Of a stretch of 23,316 nt of DNA, positions 8,982-15,654 are shown piece by piece; within the stretch, counting starts at the first letter, position 1; the number at the start of each line of letters is the position of its first letter. The notes below the pieces were generated by a model, which was not told where the DNA came from, made no database searches, and saw only the letters and a program-made list of their open reading frames with translations. The translations under genes and the position numbers were made by a program. Source of the DNA: UBA7887 sp964408735 (GTDB lineage Bacteria; Pseudomonadota; Alphaproteobacteria; UBA7887); contig CAYPAX010000077.1 of NCBI GenBank assembly GCA_964408735.1, positions 1 to 23,316 of the forward strand, in the 5' to 3' direction.

Positions 8982-9896
8982 ATGGATATTTATCTGCCGA
9001 TCGCAGAAATGTCGGTCAACGTGCTGCTTTTATTGGGCATGGGGGCTGGGGTCGGCGTCTTGTCTGGACTGTTCGGTGTCGGTGGCGGCTTCCTCATGAC
9101 GCCCCTGCTGATCTTCATCGGCGTGCCGCCTCCCGTTGCCGTCGGCAGCGAGGCCAATCAGATCACCGCTGCCTCCGTCTCCGGCCTGCTCGTCCATTGG
9201 CGCCGCGGCAATGTCGATTTCAAGATGGGCGCAGTGCTGCTCAGTGGCGGCGCCGGCGGCTCGGTGCTCGGCGTCTGGCTGTTCCGCCAGCTGCGCGAGA
9301 TGGGCCAGATCGATGCCGCCATCTCGATCGCCTATGTGGGCTTTCTCGGCATCGTCGGGTTGTTGATGGCGGTCGAGAGCGCCAACACCATGCGGCGGCG
9401 GCAAAAGGGCGCGCCCCGGCGCAAGCTGCATCAGCACACTTGGCTGCACGGCCTGCCCCTGAAAATGCGCTTCCGCAAGTCGAAGCTCTATATCAGCGCG
9501 TTGCTGCCGGCGGCGATCGGCTTCGCTGTCGGCATGCTGGCGGCCATCATGGGTGTCGGCGGCGGCTTTTTCATGATCCCGGCCATGATCTACGTGCTCG
9601 GCATGCCGACCTCGGTGGTGGTCGGAACCTCGCTGTTCCAGATCATATTCGTCACCGCCATCGTTACCGTCCTGCATGCCGCGACAAACCAGACCGTCGA
9701 CATGGTCCTGGCCCTGCTGTTGCTGGCCGGTGCCGTGGTTGGCGCCCAATTCGGCAGCCGTCTGGGAGCTGCCTTGCGTGGGGAGCAGTTGCGCGGCCTT
9801 CTGGCGCTGCTGGTGCTTGCGGTCTGCACCAAGCTCGGCATCGATCTGGTGGTCGAGCCTGAAGATCTCTTCAGCGTCGCACCGGTGATCGAATGA
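8982..9896 (+). CDS. TSUP (TauE/SafE) family anion exporter, possibly sulfite
   Basis: This 304-residue inner-membrane transporter belongs to the TauE/SafE family, whose members move sulfite, sulfoacetate and related organosulfur anions. The family's internal duplication is plain: GVGGGFLMTP at residues 32-41 and GVGGGFFMIP at 191-200, each followed by a small-residue helix and a VGS/TSL-type motif (VAVGSEANQI, VVVGTSLFQI). A basic linker (MRRRQKG ... APRRKLHQ, about 137-165) joins the halves. Around eight helices are expected. The substrate cannot be read from the sequence; the sulfite dehydrogenase operon on the other side of trpS makes sulfite or a sulfonate product attractive. ATG 8982 was chosen over internal ATG 9009 because the first helix is complete, although no strong SD is visible. 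The stop overlaps the next start as ATGA. Confidence 0.85.
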   Translation: MDIYLPIAEMSVNVLLLLGMGAGVGVLSGLFGVGGGFLMTPLLIFIGVPPPVAVGSEANQITAASVSGLLVHWRRGNVDFKMGAVLLSGGAGGSVLGVWLFRQLREMGQIDAAISIAYVGFLGIVGLLMAVESANTMRRRQKGAPRRKLHQHTWLHGLPLKMRFRKSKLYISALLPAAIGFAVGMLAAIMGVGGGFFMIPAMIYVLGMPTSVVVGTSLFQIIFVTAIVTVLHAATNQTVDMVLALLLLAGAVVGAQFGSRLGAALRGEQLRGLLALLVLAVCTKLGIDLVVEPEDLFSVAPVIE

Positions 9897-10630
9897 GGGG
9901 CCGGGCGCTGGTGTTGGGCCTTTGCGGCATTCTTGCCGCGGCCCCGGCGTTGGCGCAGACAGTGGTTGCCGATCTCAGCTCCCACAAGATTGCCATTACC
10001 TCGGGCTTTACCGGCACCGAGGTGCTGCTGTTCGGCACCCATGACGGCGACGGCGATGTCGTGGTGGTTCTGCGCGGACCCGAGGAAGCAGTGGTGGTGC
10101 GCCGCAAGGCGCGGACCGCGGGCATGTGGCTCAACCGCGAAGAAGTGACTTTTGCCGCCGCGCCGGGCTATTACGCGGTCGCTGCGAGTCGGCCGCTGGC
10201 GGAGGTCGCGTCGGCGGAACTGCTTGCCGAGCACAGGATCGGCTTCGAGAATGTGCATCTGGCACCATCCTTCGAAGGTGATGGCAGCGATCTGGACGAA
10301 TTCCGTGCCGCCCTGCCGCGCATCCTTGAGCGCCAGGGTCTGGTGCGGTCCGGCGTGGCACAGATCGGGCGTGTCGGCAAGCGGCTGTTTCGCACCACCT
10401 TTTCCTTTCCTGCCAGCGTGCCGACCGGATTGTTCCACGCCGATATCTATCTTTTCGAGGATGGCGTGCTGCTGAGCAAGCGGACGAGAGCGCTGCAGGT
10501 CTCCAAATCGGGCTTCGGCGCCACCATGTTCGGTTTTTCGCGCCAGCAGCCGGTACTTTACGGCCTGCTTGCGGTGGCGGTGGCGCTGATGGCAGGATGG
10601 CTGGCGGGCGTCGTATTCCGAAAGAGTTGA
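9893..10630 (+). CDS. Alph_Pro_TM (TIGR02186) exported membrane-anchored protein
   Basis: This 245-residue protein has a signal peptide (MRGRALVLGLCGILAAAPALA, cleavage near AQT), an all-beta-looking body, and one C-terminal helix at about 222-241 (LYGLLAVAVALMAGWLAGVVF) before a short basic tail, so most of it should face the periplasm. The pattern VADLSSHKIAITSGFTGTEVLLFG, VVVVLRGPEEAVVVRRK and the late TGLFHADIYLF match the alphaproteobacterial transmembrane family I remember as TIGR02186/PF09608. Its function is not known to me. Its start codon overlaps the stop of the TSUP exporter (ATGA), so the two are translationally coupled and may work as a pair. Confidence 0.82.
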   Translation: MRGRALVLGLCGILAAAPALAQTVVADLSSHKIAITSGFTGTEVLLFGTHDGDGDVVVVLRGPEEAVVVRRKARTAGMWLNREEVTFAAAPGYYAVAASRPLAEVASAELLAEHRIGFENVHLAPSFEGDGSDLDEFRAALPRILERQGLVRSGVAQIGRVGKRLFRTTFSFPASVPTGLFHADIYLFEDGVLLSKRTRALQVSKSGFGATMFGFSRQQPVLYGLLAVAVALMAGWLAGVVFRKS

Positions 10631-10637
10631 CCGATCT

Positions 10638-11126
10638 ATGGCGGAAGTGGCCGAGCATATTGCTGGCCGGGTCAAGTTCCTGGTTTGCGTGGACGACAGC
10701 GAGGATAGCCGCATAGCCTTGCGCTTCGCGGCGTTGCGCACGCGCAACACCGACGGCCATCTGGTGATGCTCTATGTCATCGAGCCGGCCGATTTCCAGC
10801 ACTGGGTGGCTATCGAGAAGCTGATGGGCGAGGAGCGCCGCGAGGAAGCGGAGCAGATCCTCCAGGAGCTTGCCGGCGAGGTTCAGGAACAGGTCGGCAT
10901 CCTGCCCATGCTTGAAGTGCGCGAAGGCCGCCGCGCCGACGAGATCCTCAAGCTGATCGAGGAAGACCCGTCGATCAACATCCTGGTGCTCGGCGTGGCG
11001 CCGGAAGGCCAGGGCTCGAACGAGCTAGTGCGCCGCCTCTCCGGCGAAGCCACCAAGCGCCTGACCATCCCGCTCACTATCGTGCCCGGCAACCTCACCG
11101 AGGAGCAGCTTCTCAAGCTCACTTGA
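10638..11126 (+). CDS. Universal stress protein (UspA family)
   Basis: This 162-residue protein has a single Usp domain. The first strand KFLVCVDDSEDSRIALRFAALRT and the second LVMLYVIEPADF are typical, as is the closing LVLGVAPEGQGSNELVRRLSGEATKRLTIPLTIVPG. The ATP-binding G-x2-G-x9-G-S/T pattern is only partly kept, so nucleotide binding is uncertain. It is cytoplasmic, with no added domain. Seven bases separate it from the preceding Alph_Pro_TM gene, suggesting read-through, and about 110 bases separate it from nfu. The SD before ATG 10638 is weak. Confidence 0.88.
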   Translation: MAEVAEHIAGRVKFLVCVDDSEDSRIALRFAALRTRNTDGHLVMLYVIEPADFQHWVAIEKLMGEERREEAEQILQELAGEVQEQVGILPMLEVREGRRADEILKLIEEDPSINILVLGVAPEGQGSNELVRRLSGEATKRLTIPLTIVPGNLTEEQLLKLT

Positions 11127-11185
11127 GGGCAGAGTGCGCCTCTTGACCTGGAACCCCAAATAACCGACTTATACAGTGAGATATC

Positions 11186-11200
11186 TGACAAAACTGATCA
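11186..11200. promoter_or_regulatory. TGA-N9-TCA site, possible iron-responsive operator before nfu
   Basis: TGACAAAACTGATCA in the AT-rich leader of nfu matches the TGA-N9-TCA core described for RirA iron-Rhodo boxes. A TTATAC at 11169-11174 just upstream could be the -10, which would place this site at the transcription start, where a repressor would act. Only six bases are constrained, so a chance match is quite possible, and no rirA gene is in this window. Confidence 0.3.
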
Positions 11201-11235
11201 ACGCATTTCGCAAAGACCGCAACGGAGCTGGCCGC

Positions 11236-11796
11236 ATGTTTATCCAAACCGAGCCCACGCCGAACCCGGCGACCATGAAGTTTCTTCCCGGCGAGACCGT
11301 TCTGGCTAACGGCACAGCCAACTTTAGCGATGCCGAGATGGCGCGGCGCTCGCCGCTGGCCGAGCGTTTGTTCCTGATCAACGGCATCGATGGCGTCTTC
11401 CTCGGCTCGGATTTCATCACCGTCACCAAGACCGAGGCGGCCGAATGGCAACTGCTCAAGCCGTCCATTCTCGGCGTCATCATGGAGCACTATGTGGCAG
11501 GCGTGCCGATGCTGCTCAGCGAGGCGGAAAGCGCGGGCGGCGGTGGAGACTTTGCCGAGGCCGATGCGGAGGTGGTCGAGCAGATCAAGGAGCTGCTCGA
11601 TACCCGCGTCCGCCCGGCCGTGGCGCAGGATGGCGGTGATATCATCTTCCATGGCTTCGAGAACGGCATCGTGATGCTCGAGATGCACGGCGCCTGCGCC
11701 GGCTGCCCGAGCTCGACCGCTACCCTCAAGGGCGGCATCGAGAACATGCTCCGCCATTACGTGCCCGAGGTCGTGGAGGTCCGCGCCGTCTATTGA
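11236..11796 (+). CDS. nfu: NfuA/NifU-like Fe-S cluster carrier protein
   Basis: This 186-residue protein carries and transfers [4Fe-4S] clusters to client enzymes. Residues 1-90 are the Nfu N-terminal domain (MFIQTEPTPNPATMKFLPG, then FLINGIDGVFLGSDFITVTK). Residues about 113-186 are the NifU C-terminal domain with the cluster cysteines C154 and C157 (GACAGCPSS). The frame is open from a GTG at 11176, but ATG 11236 begins at the conserved MFIQTE and has GGAG at 11224-11227 with eight bases of spacing. Likely clients nearby are MiaB (two clusters) and the SoeAB subunits. The leader has a possible iron-responsive site. Its 3' end overlaps the convergent deacetylase-like gene by seven bases. 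Confidence 0.95.
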   Translation: MFIQTEPTPNPATMKFLPGETVLANGTANFSDAEMARRSPLAERLFLINGIDGVFLGSDFITVTKTEAAEWQLLKPSILGVIMEHYVAGVPMLLSEAESAGGGGDFAEADAEVVEQIKELLDTRVRPAVAQDGGDIIFHGFENGIVMLEMHGACAGCPSSTATLKGGIENMLRHYVPEVVEVRAVY

Positions 11797-12848
11797 GCCG
11801 GCACCACGAGATGTAGCCCGAGCCAGCGCCAAGCCCCGTCGCGCGCTGGCATGGTGCAATTGATGCGCGCCCGGCCGGCGGCCAAGGGCGCGTCGAGCCG
11901 CAGCTCGAAGCGCCGCGCGCCGAGACGGTCGAGAGCCACCTGGCCAAGGCCACCCGCAAAGCAGGCGAGACGATCCAACGGCTCTATGCCCTCGGCCACG
12001 GTAAAGCCGATCGGCGGCGGGTTGCCGGCGATAACAGGCAGGGCCGGCACCAGCTCGCTGACCGGCAACGGCAGCACATCGAGCACCAGGCGGAAGCGCG
12101 TCGGCTCGGCAAAGGGGCCGAAAACGGAAAAACGGGGCAGGGCGTAGAGGTCGCTTCCCGCATGGGCCGGACCGGATTGCTGGCCCAGGGCGGCGACAAA
12201 GCTGTGCTCTGCCACGAGGTCGCGAACGCCCTCGTCATATTGGCCGTAAGGGTAGGAGAAGAGCCGCGGCGGCGCCCCGAGCTCGTCGCTGATGCGGCGC
12301 CGGGCGAGTGTCAGGTCGCTCACCACGCGGGCTGCCCCGCGTCCCACCTGGGAGCGATAGAAGGCGCCGTGGGTGCCGATTTCGACACCGGCAGAGGCCA
12401 TCTCGCGCAAGCTGTCCCAGCCGGCGGCGTTGGTGCCGCGATCGATGGCATCGGTCGTCACCATGACCGCGAAGGGAAAGCCCGCCGCCTTGAAGCGTGG
12501 CCAGGCGAGCCGGTGCACGGATTCGTGGCCGCCTTCAATGCTGATGGCCACGGTGTGCTGGGGCAAAGGCAGGCCACCGGCCAGCGCCGCCACCACCTGG
12601 CTGAGCGGCAGCACCCGGTAGCCGCCGGCTTGCAGGCGTTCGATATGGGCGTCGAGCTCGGCCAGTGTGGTGGTCAGGCGGCCGGGCTCTTCGGCGAATC
12701 GATGATAGGACAGGATAACGGCGGCATCGTCCGCGGCGGCCGGCAGGATGGCGTGCAGCAACACGAGAAGCGCCGCTGCGATAGGCGCAACAGGGCTTCT
12801 GCGGCGCGCAGGCCGCGGCTTTGAGAAGCCGACATGTCCCTGTTTCAT
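11790..12848 (-). CDS. Polysaccharide deacetylase-fold protein, catalytic motifs lost
   Basis: This 352-residue protein has a basic N-terminus and a hydrophobic segment (about 20-38, PIAAALLVLLHAILPAAA), so it is exported or anchored. Residues about 43-230 follow the NodB-type barrel: VILSYHRF, HTVAISIEGGHESV, RFKAAGFPFAVMVTTDAIDRG, WDSLREMASAGVEIGTH and PRLFSYPYGQYDEGV. The catalytic motif expected as (T/S)(F/V)DD reads S-I-E105-G106, so the catalytic Asp is Glu and the metal-binding Asp is Gly. The second motif H-x3-H reads H160-G-A-F-Y164, losing one metal His. It is therefore probably not an active metal-dependent deacetylase. The C-terminal 120 residues form an extra domain of unknown role. 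Starts at 12854 and 12920 are also in frame; none has a clear SD, and 12848 or 12854 gives the cleanest signal sequence. Confidence 0.78.
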   Translation of the reverse strand: MKQGHVGFSKPRPARRRSPVAPIAAALLVLLHAILPAAADDAAVILSYHRFAEEPGRLTTTLAELDAHIERLQAGGYRVLPLSQVVAALAGGLPLPQHTVAISIEGGHESVHRLAWPRFKAAGFPFAVMVTTDAIDRGTNAAGWDSLREMASAGVEIGTHGAFYRSQVGRGAARVVSDLTLARRRISDELGAPPRLFSYPYGQYDEGVRDLVAEHSFVAALGQQSGPAHAGSDLYALPRFSVFGPFAEPTRFRLVLDVLPLPVSELVPALPVIAGNPPPIGFTVAEGIEPLDRLACFAGGLGQVALDRLGARRFELRLDAPLAAGRARINCTMPARDGAWRWLGLHLVVPAQ

Positions 12849-12973
12849 TGTCATAATCGGGTACGGGTCGGCTTCGATCTCGACGAGGAGACACTTAGCG
12901 TGCCAGACTTCGGATGGCAAGCCGGACGACCGACAAGCCCAAGCAATATCCCCTGAATCGGAGACGCGGCGCG

Positions 12974-13561
12974 ATGCGTACCCTCGACGACGACGCCCTG
13001 GACCTGATCTTTCGCGAGGCCCGCAGCCACAACCGCTGGCGCGGCCAAGGAGTCAGCGAGGCTGACTTGCGGGCCATCCACGACTTGGCGCGCATGGGCC
13101 CGACCACCGCCAATAGCTGCCCGGCGCGCTTCGTTTTTCTGCGGACCGGTGAAGGCAAGGCACGCCTGCGCCCGCATTTGTCGGCGGGAAACGTCGAAAA
13201 AGTGATGACGGCGCCCGTCACCGCCATCATCGCCCACGATCTCGCCTTCTACGATCACCTGCCCAAGCTCTTTCCCCATGAGGACGCGCGCCCCTGGTTC
13301 GCCGGCAAGGACGCGCACATTCGCCTTACCGCGCTGCGCAACGGCACGCTGCAAGGCGCCTATCTGCTGATTGCGGCGCGCGCCCTCGGCTTCGATTGCG
13401 GACCGATGTCCGGCTTCGACAATGCCGGCGTCGACGAGGAATTCTTCGCCGGCACCAACTATCGCTCGAACTTCCTCTGCTGCATTGGCCAGGGCGATCC
13501 CGAGGGAATATTTCCACGGCACCCGCGCTTTGCCTTCGAGGACGTCTGTCAGGTCGTCTGA
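12974..13561 (+). CDS. RutE-like nitroreductase / malonic semialdehyde reductase family
   Basis: This 195-residue flavoenzyme of the nitroreductase fold matches the RutE branch: LDLIFREARSHNRW at the start, LARMGPTTANSCPARFVFLRT, SAGNVEKVMTAPVTAIIAHD, RNGTLQGAYLLIAARALGFDCGPMSGFDNAGVD and SNFLCCIGQGDP. RutE reduces malonic semialdehyde to 3-hydroxypropionate in pyrimidine breakdown, using NAD(P)H and FMN. No other rut gene is here, so the physiological substrate is uncertain and I give no symbol. ATG 12974 (GGAG at 12960-12963) begins at the conserved MRTLDDDALD; the in-frame ATG at 12914 would add 20 unconserved residues. The leader from 12855 is shared with the divergent deacetylase-like gene; I see no convincing promoter in it. 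The 3' end overlaps the convergent dipeptidase gene by 13 bases. Confidence 0.85.
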   Translation: MRTLDDDALDLIFREARSHNRWRGQGVSEADLRAIHDLARMGPTTANSCPARFVFLRTGEGKARLRPHLSAGNVEKVMTAPVTAIIAHDLAFYDHLPKLFPHEDARPWFAGKDAHIRLTALRNGTLQGAYLLIAARALGFDCGPMSGFDNAGVDEEFFAGTNYRSNFLCCIGQGDPEGIFPRHPRFAFEDVCQVV

Positions 13562-14124
13562 GCCGTGGTATGAGCCATCATGCGCGTGCCTGCTGCGCGG
13601 TCGTCGAGCAGCGGATAGCGGCGCGAATCGAAAAGCTGATAATGCCACCACTCCTTGCCATAGAAGTCCCAGCCCGCCTCGGTCATCAGGCCGAGCAGCA
13701 GCAGCCGGTTGCGCCGTGCTGTGTCGGAGATGCCGCTCGCGCCGTGGTGCGAAAGGGGCGAGAAATGGTCGAAGGGCGTGCCCATCTCAAGCGCCCGACC
13801 GCTCTCGTCGAGCAGGGTCACGTCCAGCGCCACGCCGCGGGAATGGGGCGAGCCGCGCCGCGGATCGGCGAGGAAGTCCGGGTCCGGCGTGTGCGACCAC
13901 AGCGCCCACTGCGCCTCGGCAGGGCGAAAGGCATCGAAAACCTGCAGCCTCAGACCAAGCTGGCTGGCAGCGGCGATCGATTGTGCGAGGCAGGCCGCGG
14001 CATCGCCGTGCAGATAGCAGGCGGCACGGTCGTAGACGGGCGCGCCGGTGAAGTTGTCCGCGCCGGCATAGGCCATGGTCACGGTGACGTCGTAGGCGGG
14101 CGGCTCGATGGCGATCAAAGGCAT
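13549..14124 (-). CDS. ddpX: D-alanyl-D-alanine dipeptidase (VanX/DdpX family)
   Basis: This 191-residue zinc dipeptidase cleaves D-Ala-D-Ala. In non-resistant bacteria such enzymes recycle the cell-wall dipeptide as nutrient rather than giving vancomycin resistance. The active-site set is complete: FDAFRP with R67, the zinc motif S-x-H94-x2-G-x3-D101 (SPHSRGVALDVTL), and E158-W-W-H161 (KEWWHYQLF) carrying the catalytic Glu and third zinc ligand. The length equals that of E. coli DdpX (about 193). No signal peptide is visible at ATG 14124, so it should be cytoplasmic. The frame is open upstream to 14250, but that part lies over tsaB and is not family-like. Only 26-29 bases separate its start from the divergent tsaB start. 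Confidence 0.9.
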   Translation of the reverse strand: MPLIAIEPPAYDVTVTMAYAGADNFTGAPVYDRAACYLHGDAAACLAQSIAAASQLGLRLQVFDAFRPAEAQWALWSHTPDPDFLADPRRGSPHSRGVALDVTLLDESGRALEMGTPFDHFSPLSHHGASGISDTARRNRLLLLGLMTEAGWDFYGKEWWHYQLFDSRRYPLLDDRAAGTRMMAHTTAQTT

Positions 14125-14153
14125 GGCGCCAGACTGTATACCAGGGCGGCATG

Positions 14154-14813
14154 ATGCGTCTGCTGGCATTGGATACCGCGATGGAGGCCTGCTCGGTCGC
14201 GCTTTGGCTTGACGACAGCGTTGCCGCGGCGCGTCGCCGGCTGATGGCACGCGGCCATGCCGAAGCCCTGATGCCCATGGTGGCAGAGGTCATGGCCGAG
14301 GCCGCCCTGACCTATGGCGACCTCGACGCCTTTGCGGTCAGCCGCGGTCCGGGAACCTTCACGGGCTTGCGTATCGGCCTGGCGGCGGCACGAGGCTTGG
14401 CGCTGGCGGCGGCGCGTCCCCTGATCGGCCTGAGCACATTGGAAGTGCTGGCGGCCGCTGTTCCGGCCGAGCAACGCCACGGCAGCATCATGGCGGCGAT
14501 CGATGCCCGCCGCGGCGAGATATACGGCCAGGTCTTCGCGCCCGACCTGTCGCCCCTTGGCGAAGCGGCGGCACGCAACGCCGAAGCCTTGGCCGGCGAG
14601 CCTTGGCGGGCGCCGGTCCATGTGGTGGGAACCGCCGCCGAGAGTATGGCCGCCTTGCTCGGCGAGGCCGCGACAGCCGTCCCTGGCGATGGCTGTCCGG
14701 ATGCCCGGGTCGCGGCGCAGCTGGCGGCCGGACGCCCCTTGCCGACGGTCGGCGCGCCGGTCGCCCCGCTCTATTTGCGCGCCCCCGATGCGCGCTTGCC
14801 GGACGCCCGATGA
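14154..14813 (+). CDS. tsaB: tRNA threonylcarbamoyladenosine biosynthesis protein TsaB
   Basis: This protein of about 219 residues is the partner of TsaD in making the t6A modification at position 37 of ANN-decoding tRNAs. The ASKHA-type fold is recognisable: LLALDTAMEACSVAL at the N-terminus, DLDAFAVSRGPGTFTGLRIGLAAARGLAL in the middle, and IMAAIDARRGEIYGQVF. The length is normal. ATG codons at 14151 and 14154 are adjacent; AGGG at 14143-14146 sits better for 14154. The stop overlaps the rimI start as ATGA, the common tsaB-rimI arrangement. It starts almost back to back with the D-Ala-D-Ala dipeptidase gene. Confidence 0.94.
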   Translation: MRLLALDTAMEACSVALWLDDSVAAARRRLMARGHAEALMPMVAEVMAEAALTYGDLDAFAVSRGPGTFTGLRIGLAAARGLALAAARPLIGLSTLEVLAAAVPAEQRHGSIMAAIDARRGEIYGQVFAPDLSPLGEAAARNAEALAGEPWRAPVHVVGTAAESMAALLGEAATAVPGDGCPDARVAAQLAAGRPLPTVGAPVAPLYLRAPDARLPDAR

Positions 14814-15265
14814 CAGCTGCCCATCTGGTCGCCGCCGCTCCCGCCCATGCCGAGACCCTGGCCGCCCTGCACCGGCTCTGTTTCCCCGAGGCCTGGGACG
14901 CGGCGGCCTTCGCCAGCCTGCTTTGTGCGCCCGGCAGCATCGCTGCGATCGCCATGGCGGAGCAACCCGTGGGCTTTCTGCTGTGGCGCCTGCTCGGCGA
15001 CGAAGCCGAGGTCATCACCCTCGGGGTGCATCCGCGCCGCCGCCGGGCCGGCATCGCCGGGTTGCTGTTGGCAGACGCCTGCGCGCAGGCGCTTGCCGGC
15101 GGTGCCCTATCGCTTGTGCTGGAGGTGGCGGCGGACAACGTGGCGGCGCGCGCCTTCTATGCCGCCCAGGGTTTTGCCGAAGTGGGCACCCGGCCCGGCT
15201 ATTACCGCCGCTCCCGTACTGCGCCCGCCGATGCCTTGATCCTGCGGCGCCGGCTAATCGCTTGA
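14810..15265 (+). CDS. rimI: Ribosomal-protein alanine N-acetyltransferase RimI
   Basis: This 151-residue GNAT-fold enzyme transfers acetyl from acetyl-CoA to an N-terminal amine; RimI of E. coli modifies ribosomal protein S18. The acetyl-CoA loop is HPRRRRAGIAGLLLADA (R-x-x-G-x-A pattern), preceded by the strand AEVITLGV and followed by LEVAADNVAARAFYAAQGFAEVGTRPGYY, which matches RimI well. Start ATG 14810 overlaps the tsaB stop; the frame is open further upstream, but only within tsaB. The last 12 bases overlap the convergent TusA-like gene. Confidence 0.9.
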   Translation: MTAAHLVAAAPAHAETLAALHRLCFPEAWDAAAFASLLCAPGSIAAIAMAEQPVGFLLWRLLGDEAEVITLGVHPRRRRAGIAGLLLADACAQALAGGALSLVLEVAADNVAARAFYAAQGFAEVGTRPGYYRRSRTAPADALILRRRLIA

Positions 15266-15517
15266 GCGCAAGCGCACCAGCAGCAGATAGGGGCCGCCGT
15301 CGGCCTCGGGCGTCAGCGAAAGCACCTCGTGGCCCATGTCGCGCACCGAGCGCGGCACGTTCTCCAACGGCTCGCCCGCATTGAGGCGCACGGCGAGCAC
15401 TTCGCCGGCCGCCATGCCTTCGAGGGCGAGCTTGGTGCGGACGAATGTCATGGGACAATCGAGATGCGTGATATCGAGTTGCCGGTCGGCGGTTTCGTCT
15501 GCTGTCTGCGTATCCAT
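15254..15517 (-). CDS. TusA/SirA-family sulfur-carrier-like protein, variant CPMT motif
   Basis: This 87-residue protein has the small beta-alpha-beta TusA fold: LDITHLDCPMTFVRTKLALEG, then GEVLAVRLNAGEPLENVPRSVRDMGHEV. TusA carries persulfide on the Cys of the C-P-x-P motif. Here the Cys and first Pro are kept but the second Pro is Thr (CPMT), a variant I remember in alphaproteobacterial paralogs, so sulfur-carrier function is plausible but unproven. ATG 15517 begins MDTQTADET; the frame is open to 15595, but that extension is unconserved. It is transcribed divergently from fur and convergently with rimI, overlapping the latter by 12 bases. Confidence 0.85.
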   Translation of the reverse strand: MDTQTADETADRQLDITHLDCPMTFVRTKLALEGMAAGEVLAVRLNAGEPLENVPRSVRDMGHEVLSLTPEADGGPYLLLVRLRSSD

Positions 15518-15571
15518 GGCGCCATGGTGGCCGATTGTTGGCGTGACCGTCAACGCCGCCGCCGGGCTCTG

Positions 15572-15600
15572 TTGTTCCAGGGCCTGCTCTCCCATATACT
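15572..15600 (+). promoter_or_regulatory. Candidate sigma-70 promoter of fur
   Basis: TTGTTC (15572-15577) and TATACT (15595-15600; 5 of 6) are separated by exactly 17 bases. The -35 keeps TTG only. Transcription would start near 15607 and leave a leader of about 60 bases before the GTG start of fur at 15670. Confidence 0.45.
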
Positions 15601-15654
15601 GGCGACCGCGAGATCAAGCATAAAAGATGAAGATGCACAAACGAGTTGGTAGGA

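Noticed and set aside
11125..11142. Imperfect GAGG...CCTC hairpin after the universal stress gene
   Set aside because: Only four outer pairs plus a bulge, followed by two T; not enough for a terminator call.
12891..12912. TGGCAC-like element on the minus strand upstream of the deacetylase-like gene, resembling a sigma-54 site
   Set aside because: The second half should be TTGCA/T at N5 spacing but reads GTGT.
13549..14124. Vancomycin-resistance gene vanX
   Set aside because: The active-site motifs match VanX/DdpX, but no vanH, vanA or regulator genes are nearby, and Gram-negative homologs serve D-Ala-D-Ala recycling.
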